From assembly GCF_024494385.1 (NCBI RefSeq), contig NZ_JAEVLT010000009.1:62001-126000 (forward strand): a stretch of DNA of 64,000 nt, in the 5' to 3' direction. This document shows positions 53,146-62,048 of this stretch, in pieces (positions within the stretch are counted from its first letter, which is position 1; every line of letters starts with the position of its first letter). This stretch comes from Bacillus sp. EB600 (lineage in GTDB: Bacteria > Bacillota > Bacilli > Bacillales > Cytobacillaceae). The notes under the pieces were generated by a model. That model worked only from the letters and a program-made list of their open reading frames with translations. It was not told where the DNA came from and ran no database searches. Both the position numbers and the translations under genes were made by a program.

Positions 53146-54766
53146 CGATCAACTTGCTCCTTTTACATTCCTCATGAAAGGCTCGGAGGCGCTTTGTTTT
53201 TTCCAACAGGGTATTGAAAAAGAACTGCCACTCATCCAAGCGCTTCGTCTTTTTATATAACGTTCTTAGCTTTTTCAAATGGCGGACCGCCGTTTTATAG
53301 CTGGAACGGTTCTTCAAATCAATCTCATGCTGGACAGTCTGATGGAGCAGGGCGAACAGCACCTCCGGCTGTTCCTTCTCGACCACCTTGACCCGATCCT
53401 TCGGTAAATCCGAAAACGGAATCCCGACAAATGAGTACAGTTCGCCCCAGCGGTCGTACTGACCCTTTGTGAACAGCAGCTGCTCATACTCATAGAAGCT
53501 GTACGGCAGCGTCTGCAGCAGCGCCCGCTCATACAGATCAAGCCGGCCAGTCTCCGCACAGTACGGCGAAATCGACTTCACCGCGAGCCGGATAAAGCTT
53601 GAACAAGCATGATAGGAGGGCAAGAATTCCAAATAGTGGCGCACCCGGGCGACCAGCGCCTCGACGACAGGTTCGGCCCGCTTCCACGCCTTCATCTCCG
53701 TAAAATGGTCAATCCAAAACAGCAAATAAGGGACCAACTGCCGCTCCTCAAGCATATCCATCATCGCCATGGCCCGCTCCTCATTTTCGAGCATCAGGCA
53801 TTGGTGGATACCGGCAATCATCAGCGGCAGCGGATTCTGCCACTCCTCAAGCTGCTTTAACCGGGCCTTAATCCTCTCGCTTTCCTCTTCACGCCAGGCT
53901 TTCTTTTTAAATAAATTCGTCCACAGCATCCGGTACAAATAAATCCGTTCATACTCAATCCCTTGGGCACAAACGAGAGTGTCGGTGCAATCCGCCGAAA
54001 ATTTCGCGACAAACTCATCAAAGTCAAAGGGATGGGTGCGCTGCCCAATCTTCTCCGTCAGTTCCTCCGCATCATCGACCAGCTGATGAAGCAGATGAAG
54101 GTACGCGCGCTTCACCATATCCTCGGTATGGCCAAGTTCCGCACTCAGCTTCGTCAGCTTTTGAAACGAAACCACGTTGCTAATCAGCTCATAGAGCGGA
54201 CGCCACTCTTGATCCTGCGGGGATCCAGCCAGCACCCGGCGCTCATAAATCTGAAACAGCTCCGGTACCACATACGGGCTTGAATAATTCTTCGACTTCA
54301 TAATCGCGTCAAAGCTCGTCGACAACGTCTCTACCCAGCGCTCATAATCCGGCTTTAAAACCCCATTCGCCTTCACCAAATCCTTCGCCTGCTTAAGACC
54401 CCAGCTTGTCACCTGTTTCATCTCACGGGCCGGCTCGCGCCACTCCTCAACCCAATCACCTACACTCGCCACCTGTGCATACGCTGTGAAAAACGCTGCC
54501 AGCTGATGCCGGCAAGGCCACATACCCGGACACGCGCACACACTCATCTGCGGAAAGTCCAGATCCAGCTCCACCTTCACCGGGACCACATCCTGAATCG
54601 TCGCCGTCACCTTCCGTGCCGCCTCATCAATCCGCAGCTGCTGCACCATCCCCGACCGGTACAACATCATCGCCTTCTGAACAAGCCTTACGTCCTCCGA
54701 CTCCTGCGGAACCAACTGCTCCTTCAGCTCCGCCGCCATACTCACCAGCAACTCATCAACCGCCAT
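53138..54766 (-). CDS. ywqB: SWIM zinc-finger protein (YwqB-like)
   Basis: 542 aa from ATG at 54766 behind GGAGGGTGAG; a GTG nine bases earlier is less well placed. SWIM motif C80-x-C82...C88-x-H90 (SVCACPGMWPCRH), otherwise helical and repeat-like with many Trp/Leu-rich segments. SWIM proteins pair with SNF2 ATPases in Bacilli; overlap with the helicase gene implies co-translation and complex formation. GC content of this pair is clearly above that of its neighbours. Confidence 0.9.
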   Translation of the reverse strand: MAVDELLVSMAAELKEQLVPQESEDVRLVQKAMMLYRSGMVQQLRIDEAARKVTATIQDVVPVKVELDLDFPQMSVCACPGMWPCRHQLAAFFTAYAQVASVGDWVEEWREPAREMKQVTSWGLKQAKDLVKANGVLKPDYERWVETLSTSFDAIMKSKNYSSPYVVPELFQIYERRVLAGSPQDQEWRPLYELISNVVSFQKLTKLSAELGHTEDMVKRAYLHLLHQLVDDAEELTEKIGQRTHPFDFDEFVAKFSADCTDTLVCAQGIEYERIYLYRMLWTNLFKKKAWREEESERIKARLKQLEEWQNPLPLMIAGIHQCLMLENEERAMAMMDMLEERQLVPYLLFWIDHFTEMKAWKRAEPVVEALVARVRHYLEFLPSYHACSSFIRLAVKSISPYCAETGRLDLYERALLQTLPYSFYEYEQLLFTKGQYDRWGELYSFVGIPFSDLPKDRVKVVEKEQPEVLFALLHQTVQHEIDLKNRSSYKTAVRHLKKLRTLYKKTKRLDEWQFFFNTLLEKTKRLRAFHEECKRSKLIDA

Positions 54767-55285
54767 CCAACTCACCCTCCGCTCACAAAAAAATCCATAT
54801 TCCTATATTATACCCAAAAAAACCAACTTCGAGGAGTATCGCCTCATTTTCTTCTTTTTTAAAAATCAACCTGGGCTTCATTTTCCGACAAAAAGACCGT
54901 TTCCTACCTTGGCTTCCGCCCTCAAACCAGTAGTCAATGCTTGGAAAATGAGCATAGAGGAGCATGCTGAATCGTACCCATATTGTCTGTGAACACCCGA
55001 AAACCTCATTTGGATCTTGGATCGTTGAAGCAAAATTGAATGTGAAAACACCCTTTCGGGTTCTAATTCTTGGTTAACGTTACAAATTAAATGGAAATTT
55101 GTGGAATATTAGGATATAATTGTAGAAAATTAGTAGAATGTGTGACGCCTAGGCTCGAAGTTTAAATGAATACATACTTAATTTGTTTCATATAAATACA
55201 TAATGAATCCAAGCTTCATTTGAACAAGGAGCGACTTCTTTTTAAAGGCGAACACGAAACAACTGAATGAAAAGGGGGATTTACC
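54767..55285. other. Gene-free interval
   Basis: About 520 AT-rich bases between divergent ywqB and the DUF805 gene. Must hold both promoters, but I see no convincing gene, repeat or operator. GTTAACGTTAC near 55071 is the only small palindromic word noted. Confidence 0.5.
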
Positions 55286-55642
55286 ATGCAATGGTATGTG
55301 AAGGTTTTACAAAATTACACGGGGTTTCAGGGGAGAGCGGCGCGCACGGAATACTGGATGTTTGTATTGTTCAATGTCATCGTATCGATTGTGCTGTCAA
55401 TTGTGGAGTCAGTCACCCATCTGGGTTCTTATCTAACCGGAATTTATTCGTTAGCTGTTCTGCTGCCGTCCTTAGCGGTTGGCGCTCGGAGACTGCATGA
55501 TACGGGCAGAAGCGGCTGGTGGCTGCTGCTTAGTATTATTCCGCTGATTGGTGCTATTATTCTACTTATCTACACGGTTCAAGATAGTCAGGAAAGTGAA
55601 AACCAATACGGACCAAATCCTAAACTTGAGTTTACAAAGTAG
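55286..55642 (+). CDS. DUF805 membrane protein
   Basis: 118 aa, ATG after AAAAGGGGGA. Three to four hydrophobic helices with the DUF805 pattern FQGRAARTEYWMFVLFNVIV and VGARRLHDTGRSGWWLLL, tail DSQESENQYGPNP. Inner-membrane protein of unknown function. Confidence 0.92.
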   Translation: MQWYVKVLQNYTGFQGRAARTEYWMFVLFNVIVSIVLSIVESVTHLGSYLTGIYSLAVLLPSLAVGARRLHDTGRSGWWLLLSIIPLIGAIILLIYTVQDSQESENQYGPNPKLEFTK

Positions 55643-55700
55643 AGCGAATTGAGAAGGAGTAAACCTTTTTATAAAAAATAAAGTACTTTTTCGAAGTAAG

Positions 55701-55747
55701 AAACCAAGCGTTCCTCGATCCATCATGAGGTGGCTTGGTTTTTTTGA
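55701..55747 (+). terminator. Intrinsic terminator of DUF805 gene
   Basis: AAACCAAGC...GCTTGGTTTTTTT, with an internal CCTCGATCCATCATGAGG stem. Confidence 0.85.
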
Positions 55748-55925
55748 TTCCAATAAATCTCCTCCCTTAATCAAATGTAAGCGCTGTATATATTATCTAT
55801 ATAATAGAAGAAACCCGTTCAAACATGACTATTTTTTGCTTGAAAAAGCAATTTTTTGACTGGGCACCTGGATCTTCCTTAAAAAAGAACTCTAATAATC
55901 TTACATCACCTTCACTCAGAGAAAT

Positions 55926-55960
55926 AAAAAAGCCAATCCTTTTCACAGATTGGCTTGATC
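55926..55960 (-). terminator. Intrinsic terminator of LysM-NlpC/P60 gene
   Basis: On the minus strand AAGCCAATC-TGTGAAAAG-GATTGGCTTTTTT. Confidence 0.88.
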
Positions 55961-55975
55961 TTTACAAATCTTTTT

Positions 55976-57226
55976 TTAATAAAACCGACCAAAGCTAGCA
56001 AAATGTTTTTGATAGTAGCTGTTGGTCAAAGACGAGATGATGACTCCATGGATCTCGTCAGCCGCTTGAATGAATTGGTTGTTGCCGAGATAGATTCCAA
56101 CGTGTGAGATTCCGGTTGTGTAGGTATCTTTAAAAAATACTAGATCACCCGGAACAGGATTGGATACCTCATAGGAACGGTCGGCATAGCCTTGGGCAGA
56201 ATAGCGTCCGATCGAGAAGCCGGCTTTGTTAAAAACGTAATAGATAAAGCCGCTGCAATCAAAGCCTGCAGGAGTATTGCCGGCCCATACATAAGGCGTA
56301 CCGAGTAAGCTTTTAGCGACAAGTGTGACCGCTGCCGCGTCCTTAGAATTAGAGGTATCAGCATTTGTTGTAACTTTTGCTGTTGCCGGTTGGGCTGCTA
56401 CTGTTTTTGCGGGTACTGTTGCTTGTCCGGAAACTGCAAATGTCTGACCGGCAAAGATCATATCGGAAGAAAGGCCGTTAAGCTGTTTTAAATTGCTGAC
56501 CGTCGTGCCAAACTGAGCGGCAATACTGCTCAGTGTATCACCGCGTTGAACGGTATAGGTAGAAGCTGCTGAATTGTTGTTGGCTGCCTCAGCAGCCACT
56601 GGTGCCGGAGCTGCTTGAACGGTTCCGCTAACCTTCAAGGTGCTTCCTGCGTAGATACGATCAGAGCTGAGGCTGTTTAGCTGCTGTAAGTTGCTGACCG
56701 TTGTGCCGAACATTTTGGCAATTTTGCTAAGGGTATCTCCGCTTTGGATCTGATAATCAGATGTTGATGTTGGAGCTGCTGCTTGCGGTTGGGCAGTATC
56801 AGGCTGACTGCTCGTTCCATTCGCAACCCGCACTTGCTGGCCTGGAAAAATAAGATCGCCAGTCAGGTTGTTCCATTGGCGGAGATCGGCGAGTGAGATG
56901 CCATGGCGGCTGGCAATGCCGCTTAAGGTGTCGCCTCTGACAATTGTGTAATAGGCCGCAGTAGTGGGTGCTGTCACCTGAGTCTGGGCGAACGACTGTG
57001 CAGTGGTGCCTGCCTCAGGTAATTGCAGCATTTGATTGATCCGGATTAAGTCAGATGAAAGATTGTTCACTTTCTTTAAATCTAGGACACTCGTATGGTA
57101 GTTGGTCGCGATAGCGGAAAGAGAATCACCTTTCTGAACCGTATATGTACTAGCGGAAGCGCCGGCCGCGCAGGCACCCGATACAATTGCCGCGGCAGTG
57201 AGGGCGGATACGACTTTTTTCTTCAA
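55976..57226 (-). CDS. Secreted LysM-NlpC/P60 DL-endopeptidase (LytE/LytF/CwlS type)
   Basis: 416 aa. Sec signal peptide (KKKVVSALTAAAIVSGACA, cut near ASA-S). Four LysM modules at about 27-70, 92-135, 158-200 and 224-267, each starting Y.(V/I)..GD(T/S)LS.IA, joined by Ala/Gln/Pro-rich linkers. Catalytic NlpC/P60 domain from about 297 with C324 (GFDCSGF) and H375 (SHVGIYLG). Cleaves gamma-D-Glu-mesoDAP bonds in peptidoglycan; roles in separation or elongation of cells. Monocistronic. Confidence 0.95.
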   Translation of the reverse strand: MKKKVVSALTAAAIVSGACAAGASASTYTVQKGDSLSAIATNYHTSVLDLKKVNNLSSDLIRINQMLQLPEAGTTAQSFAQTQVTAPTTAAYYTIVRGDTLSGIASRHGISLADLRQWNNLTGDLIFPGQQVRVANGTSSQPDTAQPQAAAPTSTSDYQIQSGDTLSKIAKMFGTTVSNLQQLNSLSSDRIYAGSTLKVSGTVQAAPAPVAAEAANNNSAASTYTVQRGDTLSSIAAQFGTTVSNLKQLNGLSSDMIFAGQTFAVSGQATVPAKTVAAQPATAKVTTNADTSNSKDAAAVTLVAKSLLGTPYVWAGNTPAGFDCSGFIYYVFNKAGFSIGRYSAQGYADRSYEVSNPVPGDLVFFKDTYTTGISHVGIYLGNNQFIQAADEIHGVIISSLTNSYYQKHFASFGRFY

Positions 57227-57427
57227 TTACTTTCACCTCTATTAATAGTTTTATATGTGAAAAAACGCACTTTCCGCTATTTTACCATAATTATCCTCAA
57301 AATTATAGAAATCTCGGCAAACTTTTTACAAAAAATTAACAGAATTTTCACATGCGAATCTATTTACAAATAATTGAAAATTTAATAGAATAGACAAAAC
57401 AAAGGCATGAGAGGAGATTTTTTTTCC

Positions 57428-57583
57428 ATGGGAAGGAAACTCAGCAAAGAGTATATATTACAATCTGACTTTTCGGAAATTGTCAGAAGAGCCTATGATA
57501 AAGGTATAAATGACGGAACGATTACTGTTGAAAAATTAATTGAAGATATTAAGTTAGATTTACTGAAATTGAAGGTAGAATAA
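57428..57583 (+). CDS. Small hypothetical protein, 51 aa
   Basis: ATG after GAGGAG (spacing about 12). Product MGRKLSKEYILQSDFSEIVR, then RAYDKGINDGTITVEKLIED and a helical tail: charged, no Cys, no membrane segment. A decayed tandem copy follows at 57690. Not recognised. Confidence 0.55.
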   Translation: MGRKLSKEYILQSDFSEIVRRAYDKGINDGTITVEKLIEDIKLDLLKLKVE

Positions 57584-57599
57584 CATAACTATACATAAA

Positions 57600-57632
57600 A
57601 GGGGCGGAATCCTATCATTCCGCCTCTTTTCT
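57600..57632 (+). terminator. Intrinsic terminator
   Basis: AGGGGCGGAAT-CCTATC-ATTCCGCCTCTTTTC after the 51-aa gene. Confidence 0.85.
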
Positions 57633-57689
57633 TATCTTATGGCCCTCTATTTATATTCTCTAAACAGGAAAAATTCTATACAAAATGCG

Positions 57690-57835
57690 GTCGGATTTTG
57701 ATAGATTGTGAAAAGAGCCTATGAAAAAGGCATAAGGGACGGAGCGATCACTGTCGAAAAATGAAAGGAATAGTAAGGTAGATTGACTGAAATGGAAGGT
57801 AGAATGACAGAAAACTATACATAAAAGGAGCGGCA
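57690..57835 (+). pseudogene. Decayed duplicate of the 51-aa gene
   Basis: Retains GAGCCTATGAAAAAGGCATA, GACGGAGCGATCACTGTCGA and GAAATGGAAGGTAGAATGAC, then CTATACATAAAAGGAGCGG, matching the upstream gene and its 3' flank in order, but with a stop after AGATTG and a lost middle. Points to a segmental tandem duplication. Confidence 0.65.
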
Positions 57836-57889
57836 CCCGATCAGGAGGGCACTGAAAAAGTCCCCTTAAAAGTAAGCGTTCTTTGAAAC

Positions 57890-58032
57890 TTTCCTGTTGA
57901 TTTGCGCTCCAGGCGCTTCGCTTTCCGCGGGCGGTCCGGGGAGCCTCCTCGGCGCTATCGCGCCTGTGGGGTCTTCCCTGCCCCGTACTCCCGCAGGAGT
58001 CTTCGCGCCTTCCACTCCAATCAACAGGGAGG
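57890..58032. repeat. GC-rich structured repeat element
   Basis: Bounded by CCTGTTGATTTGCGCTCC and GGAGTCTTCGCGCCTTCCAC / AATCAACAGG (outer inverted repeat CCTGTTGATT...AATCAACAGG). Strikingly GC-rich within an AT-rich region. I recognise the text type (GCTTTCCGCGGGCGGTCC) as a dispersed Bacillus-group repeat. No coding content. Confidence 0.7.
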
Positions 58033-58217
58033 CAAAAACTTTAATTGGAGCTTTAACATAGTTCATGAAAACGATTATTGCCAGAAACTCATTGACGTGC
58101 CCTATCATTCTGCCTCTTTTCGCATCTTATGACCTATATTTTTATTCGATTGATAGGAAAAATTATATACAATCTGGGTTATTTATCCTATAATAGGCTT
58201 ATATTCCACATGGATCG

Positions 58218-58310
58218 TACGATAATGGCAAAATCATTGAAAAATGGTGACGCAAAGCTATAGGGGCTAAAGTCAACGAGGGATGACTATGCTCGCCAGT
58301 TTCCGAATAC
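58218..58310 (+). promoter_or_regulatory. Cyclic di-GMP-I riboswitch (GEMM)
   Basis: ATGGCAAAATCATTGAAAAA, TGGTGACGCAAAGC, GGGGCTAAAGTC and ATGACTATGCTCGCCAG with TTTCCGAA reproduce the GEMM-I aptamer: GGCAAA joining strand, GACGCAAAGC tetraloop receptor, and the second hairpin ending CGCCAG. By alignment to the V. cholerae Vc2 aptamer, the ligand-pairing position is G, favouring c-di-GMP over cGAMP. A TATAAT lies at 58189. It precedes the 53-aa gene by 44 bases; no terminator is obvious, so control may be translational. Confidence 0.88.
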
Positions 58311-58353
58311 AGGACTCTTACGATTTATAACCAAATCAGAAGGAGAGATATTT

Positions 58354-58515
58354 ATGGGAATGAAAGAGGTTGTTTCAAAAGCAAAGGTTAAATGGCATGC
58401 AGCCAAGCGTATCTATTATGAGGAATTATCAGAATGCTGCCTAGATTCGATCATAAAGGCAAAATTACAGCGGAAAATTAATTATCATACATCAAAATTA
58501 AGAGAAATTATTTAA
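58354..58515 (+). CDS. c-di-GMP-riboswitch-controlled small protein, 53 aa
   Basis: ATG after AGAAGGAGAG. Product MGMKEVVSKAKVKWHAAKRI, then YYEELSECCLDSIIKAKLQR and KINYHTSKLREII: basic, helical, an adjacent Cys pair, no membrane helix or signal. Directly downstream of the c-di-GMP aptamer and followed by a terminator, so it is the sole gene of that riboswitch unit. Not recognised. Confidence 0.7.
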   Translation: MGMKEVVSKAKVKWHAAKRIYYEELSECCLDSIIKAKLQRKINYHTSKLREII

Positions 58516-58517
58516 GT

Positions 58518-58546
58518 AGGGGCGCCCGTTTTGGGTGCTTTTTTAA
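58518..58546 (+). terminator. Intrinsic terminator
   Basis: GGGGCGCCC-GTTTT-GGGTGCTTTTTT, immediately after the 53-aa gene. Confidence 0.85.
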
Positions 58547-58607
58547 TTGCTAATGAAATTATAAAAGATTAACCTGTTGATAACTTTGAATAAAGTTTAA
58601 TCTTCGT

Positions 58608-58758
58608 CCAGCTCCAGCGCCTAGCGACTAGTGTACTTCGCCCACCTCCCTACGATAAGTCAACATCGAATCGCTTCCGCTCTTCGTGTTTCCTTTATCT
58701 CAGTCGGTGTGCTCCAGTCCATACGTCGCTAAACAGGCGCTTACGCTTTTGTTTTTTA
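58608..58758. repeat. AGCGACTAGTGT-type element, copy C (extended)
   Basis: GCGCCTAGCGACTAGTGTAC...CGCTAAACAGGCGCTTACGC: same outer stem and flanks as the copies beside scfB, but with an ~85-base insert between the arms. Confidence 0.6.
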
Positions 58759-58820
58759 AACGGATGAAACAGCAGGAAAGAGGCGGCCCAGGATAACCGC
58801 CTCTTTCGCTATCTTCAAAA

Positions 58821-60044
58821 CTATTTTTTCGTAATGGCTAAGGTTTTATCTAATCCGTCACCGCCGCGGTGCTGGATATTGACGTAGAGGGTTTTGTCGC
58901 TTTTGTCAAAATAAATGCCGGTTGGTTCTGCTTCGCTGTCGGTTAAGGTAGCAAACCGAACGGTTGAATCTGCCATATCGGTGTTTCCTTGTGCTGGTGT
59001 TGCCACCCAAATGTCATCGCCGGTTGTTTTGCCATGGGCAAAGTCGCCGCCTGGATCTTCAGTGATGAACAGGTTGCCGTTTTTATCGAGGGCAAGGTTG
59101 TCCGGCATTTTGAAGTCAGCCGGTGCATTTACACCTGCCTTCACATAGGTGCGAACTTGGGCCGTATCTTTGTTGAGGTCAATCGCGATCACGCGGTCCT
59201 CACCAGTCAGGGCGACATACATTGTGTTTTGTCCGCCGCGGTTGTTGCCGGTGCTCGTGGCAATTTCAACGTCTTCAGGACGGTCAAACTCTGTTGCACC
59301 CGCAGCAGTTGCTGCTGCATGGGAATCAACTTGAACAGCTTGGCGGTCTAATGGAAGCCAGACTGCGTTGCCGGTACGGTCCGGTGTTGCATCAGTCACC
59401 TTCAAGGCATATAATTGTCCGCTTGATAAGTCACCTTTCTGATCTGGGACAAATTTAAAAATATGACCGTCATGCTGCTCAGAAATACCATAAAGATTGC
59501 CTTCCTGATCAAAACGAATGCCTTCATTAGAACGTGCGCCAAAGGCGGGAAGCGGTTTGGCTTCCCCTGTATTCGGATTGATTTCATAGGCTAGGGATTT
59601 GCCTCTTTCTTGGGTGGCAATAAGCGTTCCCCACGGACTCCAAACGATTCCATCCATGCTGGCCCAATCAGAACGTTGCACTAATGTTTTTACTTGATTG
59701 GTTTTCAGGTCAATGACAGAAACAGAGGCGTTGCCAATTTCATGGGTTTGGTAAAGATAACGGCCGGCTTCAGGGCCTGTTTCATTTAACGTGTTCATAT
59801 CTGGATTACCGCCATAGCTTGGTTCTGAAGCAATGATTGTTTGCTGATAGTCAGCCGGCAGCAGCAACGGATTTTCCGGATTGCCGCCGGGAACGGCAGC
59901 AGCGGAGGATGCCAGCGGGGTAAACTGAAAAGTTCCTTTTGTTTCACTAGGATTTTGGGCAAACGTGTTTACGGAAAAGCCAAGGGCAGGAAGGATCACA
60001 GCTGAAGCAAGAACAACATTACGAATCTGTTTCGCTTTTTTCAT
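58821..60044 (-). CDS. Secreted PhoX/DUF839-family protein
   Basis: 407 aa. Signal peptide at 1-30 (VVLASAVILPALGFSVNTFA). Beta-propeller-like repeats typical of PhoX: GRYLYQTHEIGNASVSVIDL, DGIVWSPWGTLIATQE, NEGIRFDQEGNLYGISE, FDRPEDVEI, MPDNLALDKNGNLFITED, EPTGIYFDKSDKTLYVNIQH. PhoX enzymes are Ca/Fe-dependent alkaline phosphatases. The acidic ligand residues (E of TQE, E of PEDVE, D of TED) are visible. Whether it is an active phosphatase cannot be told from sequence. Usual Tat Arg pair is absent. Confidence 0.85.
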   Translation of the reverse strand: MKKAKQIRNVVLASAVILPALGFSVNTFAQNPSETKGTFQFTPLASSAAAVPGGNPENPLLLPADYQQTIIASEPSYGGNPDMNTLNETGPEAGRYLYQTHEIGNASVSVIDLKTNQVKTLVQRSDWASMDGIVWSPWGTLIATQERGKSLAYEINPNTGEAKPLPAFGARSNEGIRFDQEGNLYGISEQHDGHIFKFVPDQKGDLSSGQLYALKVTDATPDRTGNAVWLPLDRQAVQVDSHAAATAAGATEFDRPEDVEIATSTGNNRGGQNTMYVALTGEDRVIAIDLNKDTAQVRTYVKAGVNAPADFKMPDNLALDKNGNLFITEDPGGDFAHGKTTGDDIWVATPAQGNTDMADSTVRFATLTDSEAEPTGIYFDKSDKTLYVNIQHRGGDGLDKTLAITKK

Positions 60045-60192
60045 CGTCTTCTATCACTCCTTTAATCTCTTACTATGATCGATTGTATGGGAGTAATGTT
60101 GATTGTGTTTGATGGTTCTGTAAATATTAGGTAAATTAGGGGTTTAATAGAAGAACGACCTTTCGGTCGAAGATGTAGAAAAAAGGATAGCT

Positions 60193-60291
60193 TAAAAGGG
60201 TCTGGCCCCTCGCTATAAACTTACTATATAGCATAAAGCTTAGTGAAATTTTGCTATATAGTGTGGTAGAGGGGTCTGACCCTTTGCTTTT
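60193..60291. repeat. Nested inverted repeat, terminator-like for the SGNH gene
   Basis: Outer arms AAAGGGTCTGGCCCCT and AGGGGTCTGACCCTTT; inner arms ACTATATAGCA and TGCTATATAGT. Lies at the stop codon of the minus-strand gene at 60291 and beyond the PhoX gene start. Confidence 0.75.
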
Positions 60292-61079
60292 TACTTATGA
60301 ATGAGATAATTGATTAGATATTGACTCCAAACTTGGATTCCTTTTTCACTTGGCCCACTTTGATCTGGTAAAAGGTAGTCCTTTAGCTTTGCATTAGCAG
60401 AATCAGGCCAAGCGGTCCAATGATCCAAATAAGCAAGTTTATTTTGGTCAGCGTATTGCTTTAATTTAGCTACTTGTCCTGGATAGAACTTCGCACCAAA
60501 CAGCGGGTAAGACGGCTGCAGGACAAACGTTGTCTCAGGGGTGGCCGCTTTTTCCTCCTCGATTACCTTTGTGAGGTTGTTCAGTGAATCCCCTATCGCT
60601 ACTTTGCCGTTATCATTGAGCAGGAAGGGTTCAAATACGATTAGCTGTGCTTTTTCGGCGGCGATTTCTTGTTGATCATTGTTTCCCAAAAATTCCTTTG
60701 AGGTAACATCATATGTATGGACGGAAATTTCAATATGGTCTTTTCCATAAGACTCGGTTAACTGTTGAACGACATCCTTTAGCATGCCCTGGTCCTTTGT
60801 ACCTAATGCAGTAGAACCGACAAAGAGGATCTTAAAAGGTTTGTTTTGCTGTACAGATTGCTGGAACTGCTGGCGGGCAGGTTCAGGCCAATTCTGCGCT
60901 TTTGCCAGAATTTCATCAACATTTGGCTCATTTGTCTTTGCTGTTTCTGGAGTGACTGAATAGTTTATCTGCTGGTCTGTCTCCGCTTTAACTGCCGTTC
61001 TCTGGCTCCAATAGGAGTGACCGTAGAAAAGGACAACCACGCAAATTATGGCCCAAACCGTGGTAAAAAAATACTTCAT
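60291..61079 (-). CDS. Membrane-anchored SGNH/GDSL-like hydrolase
   Basis: 262 aa from ATG at 61079, nine bases after GGAGG (an ATG six bases earlier is too close). N-terminal helix (about 3-22) anchors the protein outside the cell. Block I reads FVGSTALGTKDQG with Ser in the SGNH position; near the C-terminus LDHWTAWPD and DQSGPSEKG supply Asp/His region residues, though the usual DxxH order is not fully conserved. Encoded divergently from the polysaccharide operon, suggesting modification (deacetylation) of a cell-surface polymer. Confidence 0.6.
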   Translation of the reverse strand: MKYFFTTVWAIICVVVLFYGHSYWSQRTAVKAETDQQINYSVTPETAKTNEPNVDEILAKAQNWPEPARQQFQQSVQQNKPFKILFVGSTALGTKDQGMLKDVVQQLTESYGKDHIEISVHTYDVTSKEFLGNNDQQEIAAEKAQLIVFEPFLLNDNGKVAIGDSLNNLTKVIEEEKAATPETTFVLQPSYPLFGAKFYPGQVAKLKQYADQNKLAYLDHWTAWPDSANAKLKDYLLPDQSGPSEKGIQVWSQYLINYLIHK

Positions 61080-61301
61080 AAACATTTTCCTCCAAATAAT
61101 TCTCTTTTTACTAGTATAGCAAACTAAAAGGAGTGTAATTTATACCATTTATAAAAATTCAACATTTTTTTACAAAAATCCTGTTACAATTGTGTATATA
61201 AATATTAAATCTATGATATTTCGTAAATCACCTACAAATTTTGACAGCATTTCATGGTATAATATCAATTGTTTATATACACATGCAACAGGGAGGATCC
61301 T

Positions 61302-62048
61302 ATGGAAGAAACAATCAGTTTAAAAGAGTTACTTGAAACCCTACGAAAACGATTATTGTTAATCGTCCTTATTACCATAACTGCTGTGCTTGTCAGCGGA
61401 GTGGTTAGCTATTTCTTTATAACACCAATCTATCAGGCTTCAACACAAATTCTTGTCAACCAAAAAAAGAGTGATCAAAGTGCTTATAACTCGAGTGAAG
61501 TTCAGACAAACCTGCAGTTAATTAACACTTACAATGTTATTATTAAAAGCCCGGCGATTCTTGATAAGGTAGCAGAGGATCTTAAGCTTGGCTTAACAGC
61601 ACAACAATTAAATGAAAAAATTACAGTTGCCAGTGAAAAGGATTCACAGGTTGTAAATGTGTCTGTTCAAGATACAAATCCTAATCAAGCAGCGAAAATT
61701 GCTAACAAAACGGCAGAAGTTTTCCAAACAAAAATTGCTAAAATTATGAATGTTGATAATATTAGTATTCTTGCAAAAGCAACGGTAGCTGACAACCAGT
61801 CTCCAATTAAACCAAAGCCACTGATGAACATTGCAATCGCCCTTGTGGTTGGGTTAATGGCAGGTGTAGGGATTGCCTTCCTAATAGAATACTTTGATAA
61901 TACCGTAAAAAAAGAACAAGAAATTGAACGCTTGCTTGGATTGCCTGTTTTAGGGGTAATCGCAGCCATTTCAGATTCAGAAATGGAAGCAACATCAAAA
62001 CATGCACATAGCAAAAAACATGTAAGGAGTGAATCTGTTGGCTCTTAA
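61302..62048 (+). CDS. Wzz-type chain-length determinant / tyrosine-kinase modulator (YveK/YwqC/CapA)
   Basis: 248 aa from ATG at 61302 after GGGAGG. N-terminal SLKELLETLRKRLLLIVLIT places TM1 at about 18-40; extracellular Wzz domain with STQILVNQKKSDQSAYNSSE; TM2 at about 172-195 followed by EYFDNTVKKEQEIERLLGLP, the classic PCP end. Activates the cytoplasmic BY-kinase encoded next (11-base overlap) and sets polymer length. First gene of a polysaccharide operon. Confidence 0.92.
   Translation: MEETISLKELLETLRKRLLLIVLITITAVLVSGVVSYFFITPIYQASTQILVNQKKSDQSAYNSSEVQTNLQLINTYNVIIKSPAILDKVAEDLKLGLTAQQLNEKITVASEKDSQVVNVSVQDTNPNQAAKIANKTAEVFQTKIAKIMNVDNISILAKATVADNQSPIKPKPLMNIAIALVVGLMAGVGIAFLIEYFDNTVKKEQEIERLLGLPVLGVIAAISDSEMEATSKHAHSKKHVRSESVGS

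Noticed and set aside
49987-54900. Many long plus-strand frames opposite the SNF2 and SWIM genes
   Set aside because: High-GC antisense frames without ribosome-binding sites or recognisable domains; both minus-strand genes are clear.
55776-55789. cre-like TGTAAGCGCTGTAT
   Set aside because: Two mismatches to consensus and no plus-strand gene close downstream.
61239-61262. TTGACA/TATAAT promoter for the polysaccharide operon
   Set aside because: The two hexamers are only 11 bp apart, too close for a sigma-A promoter; a different -35 must be used.
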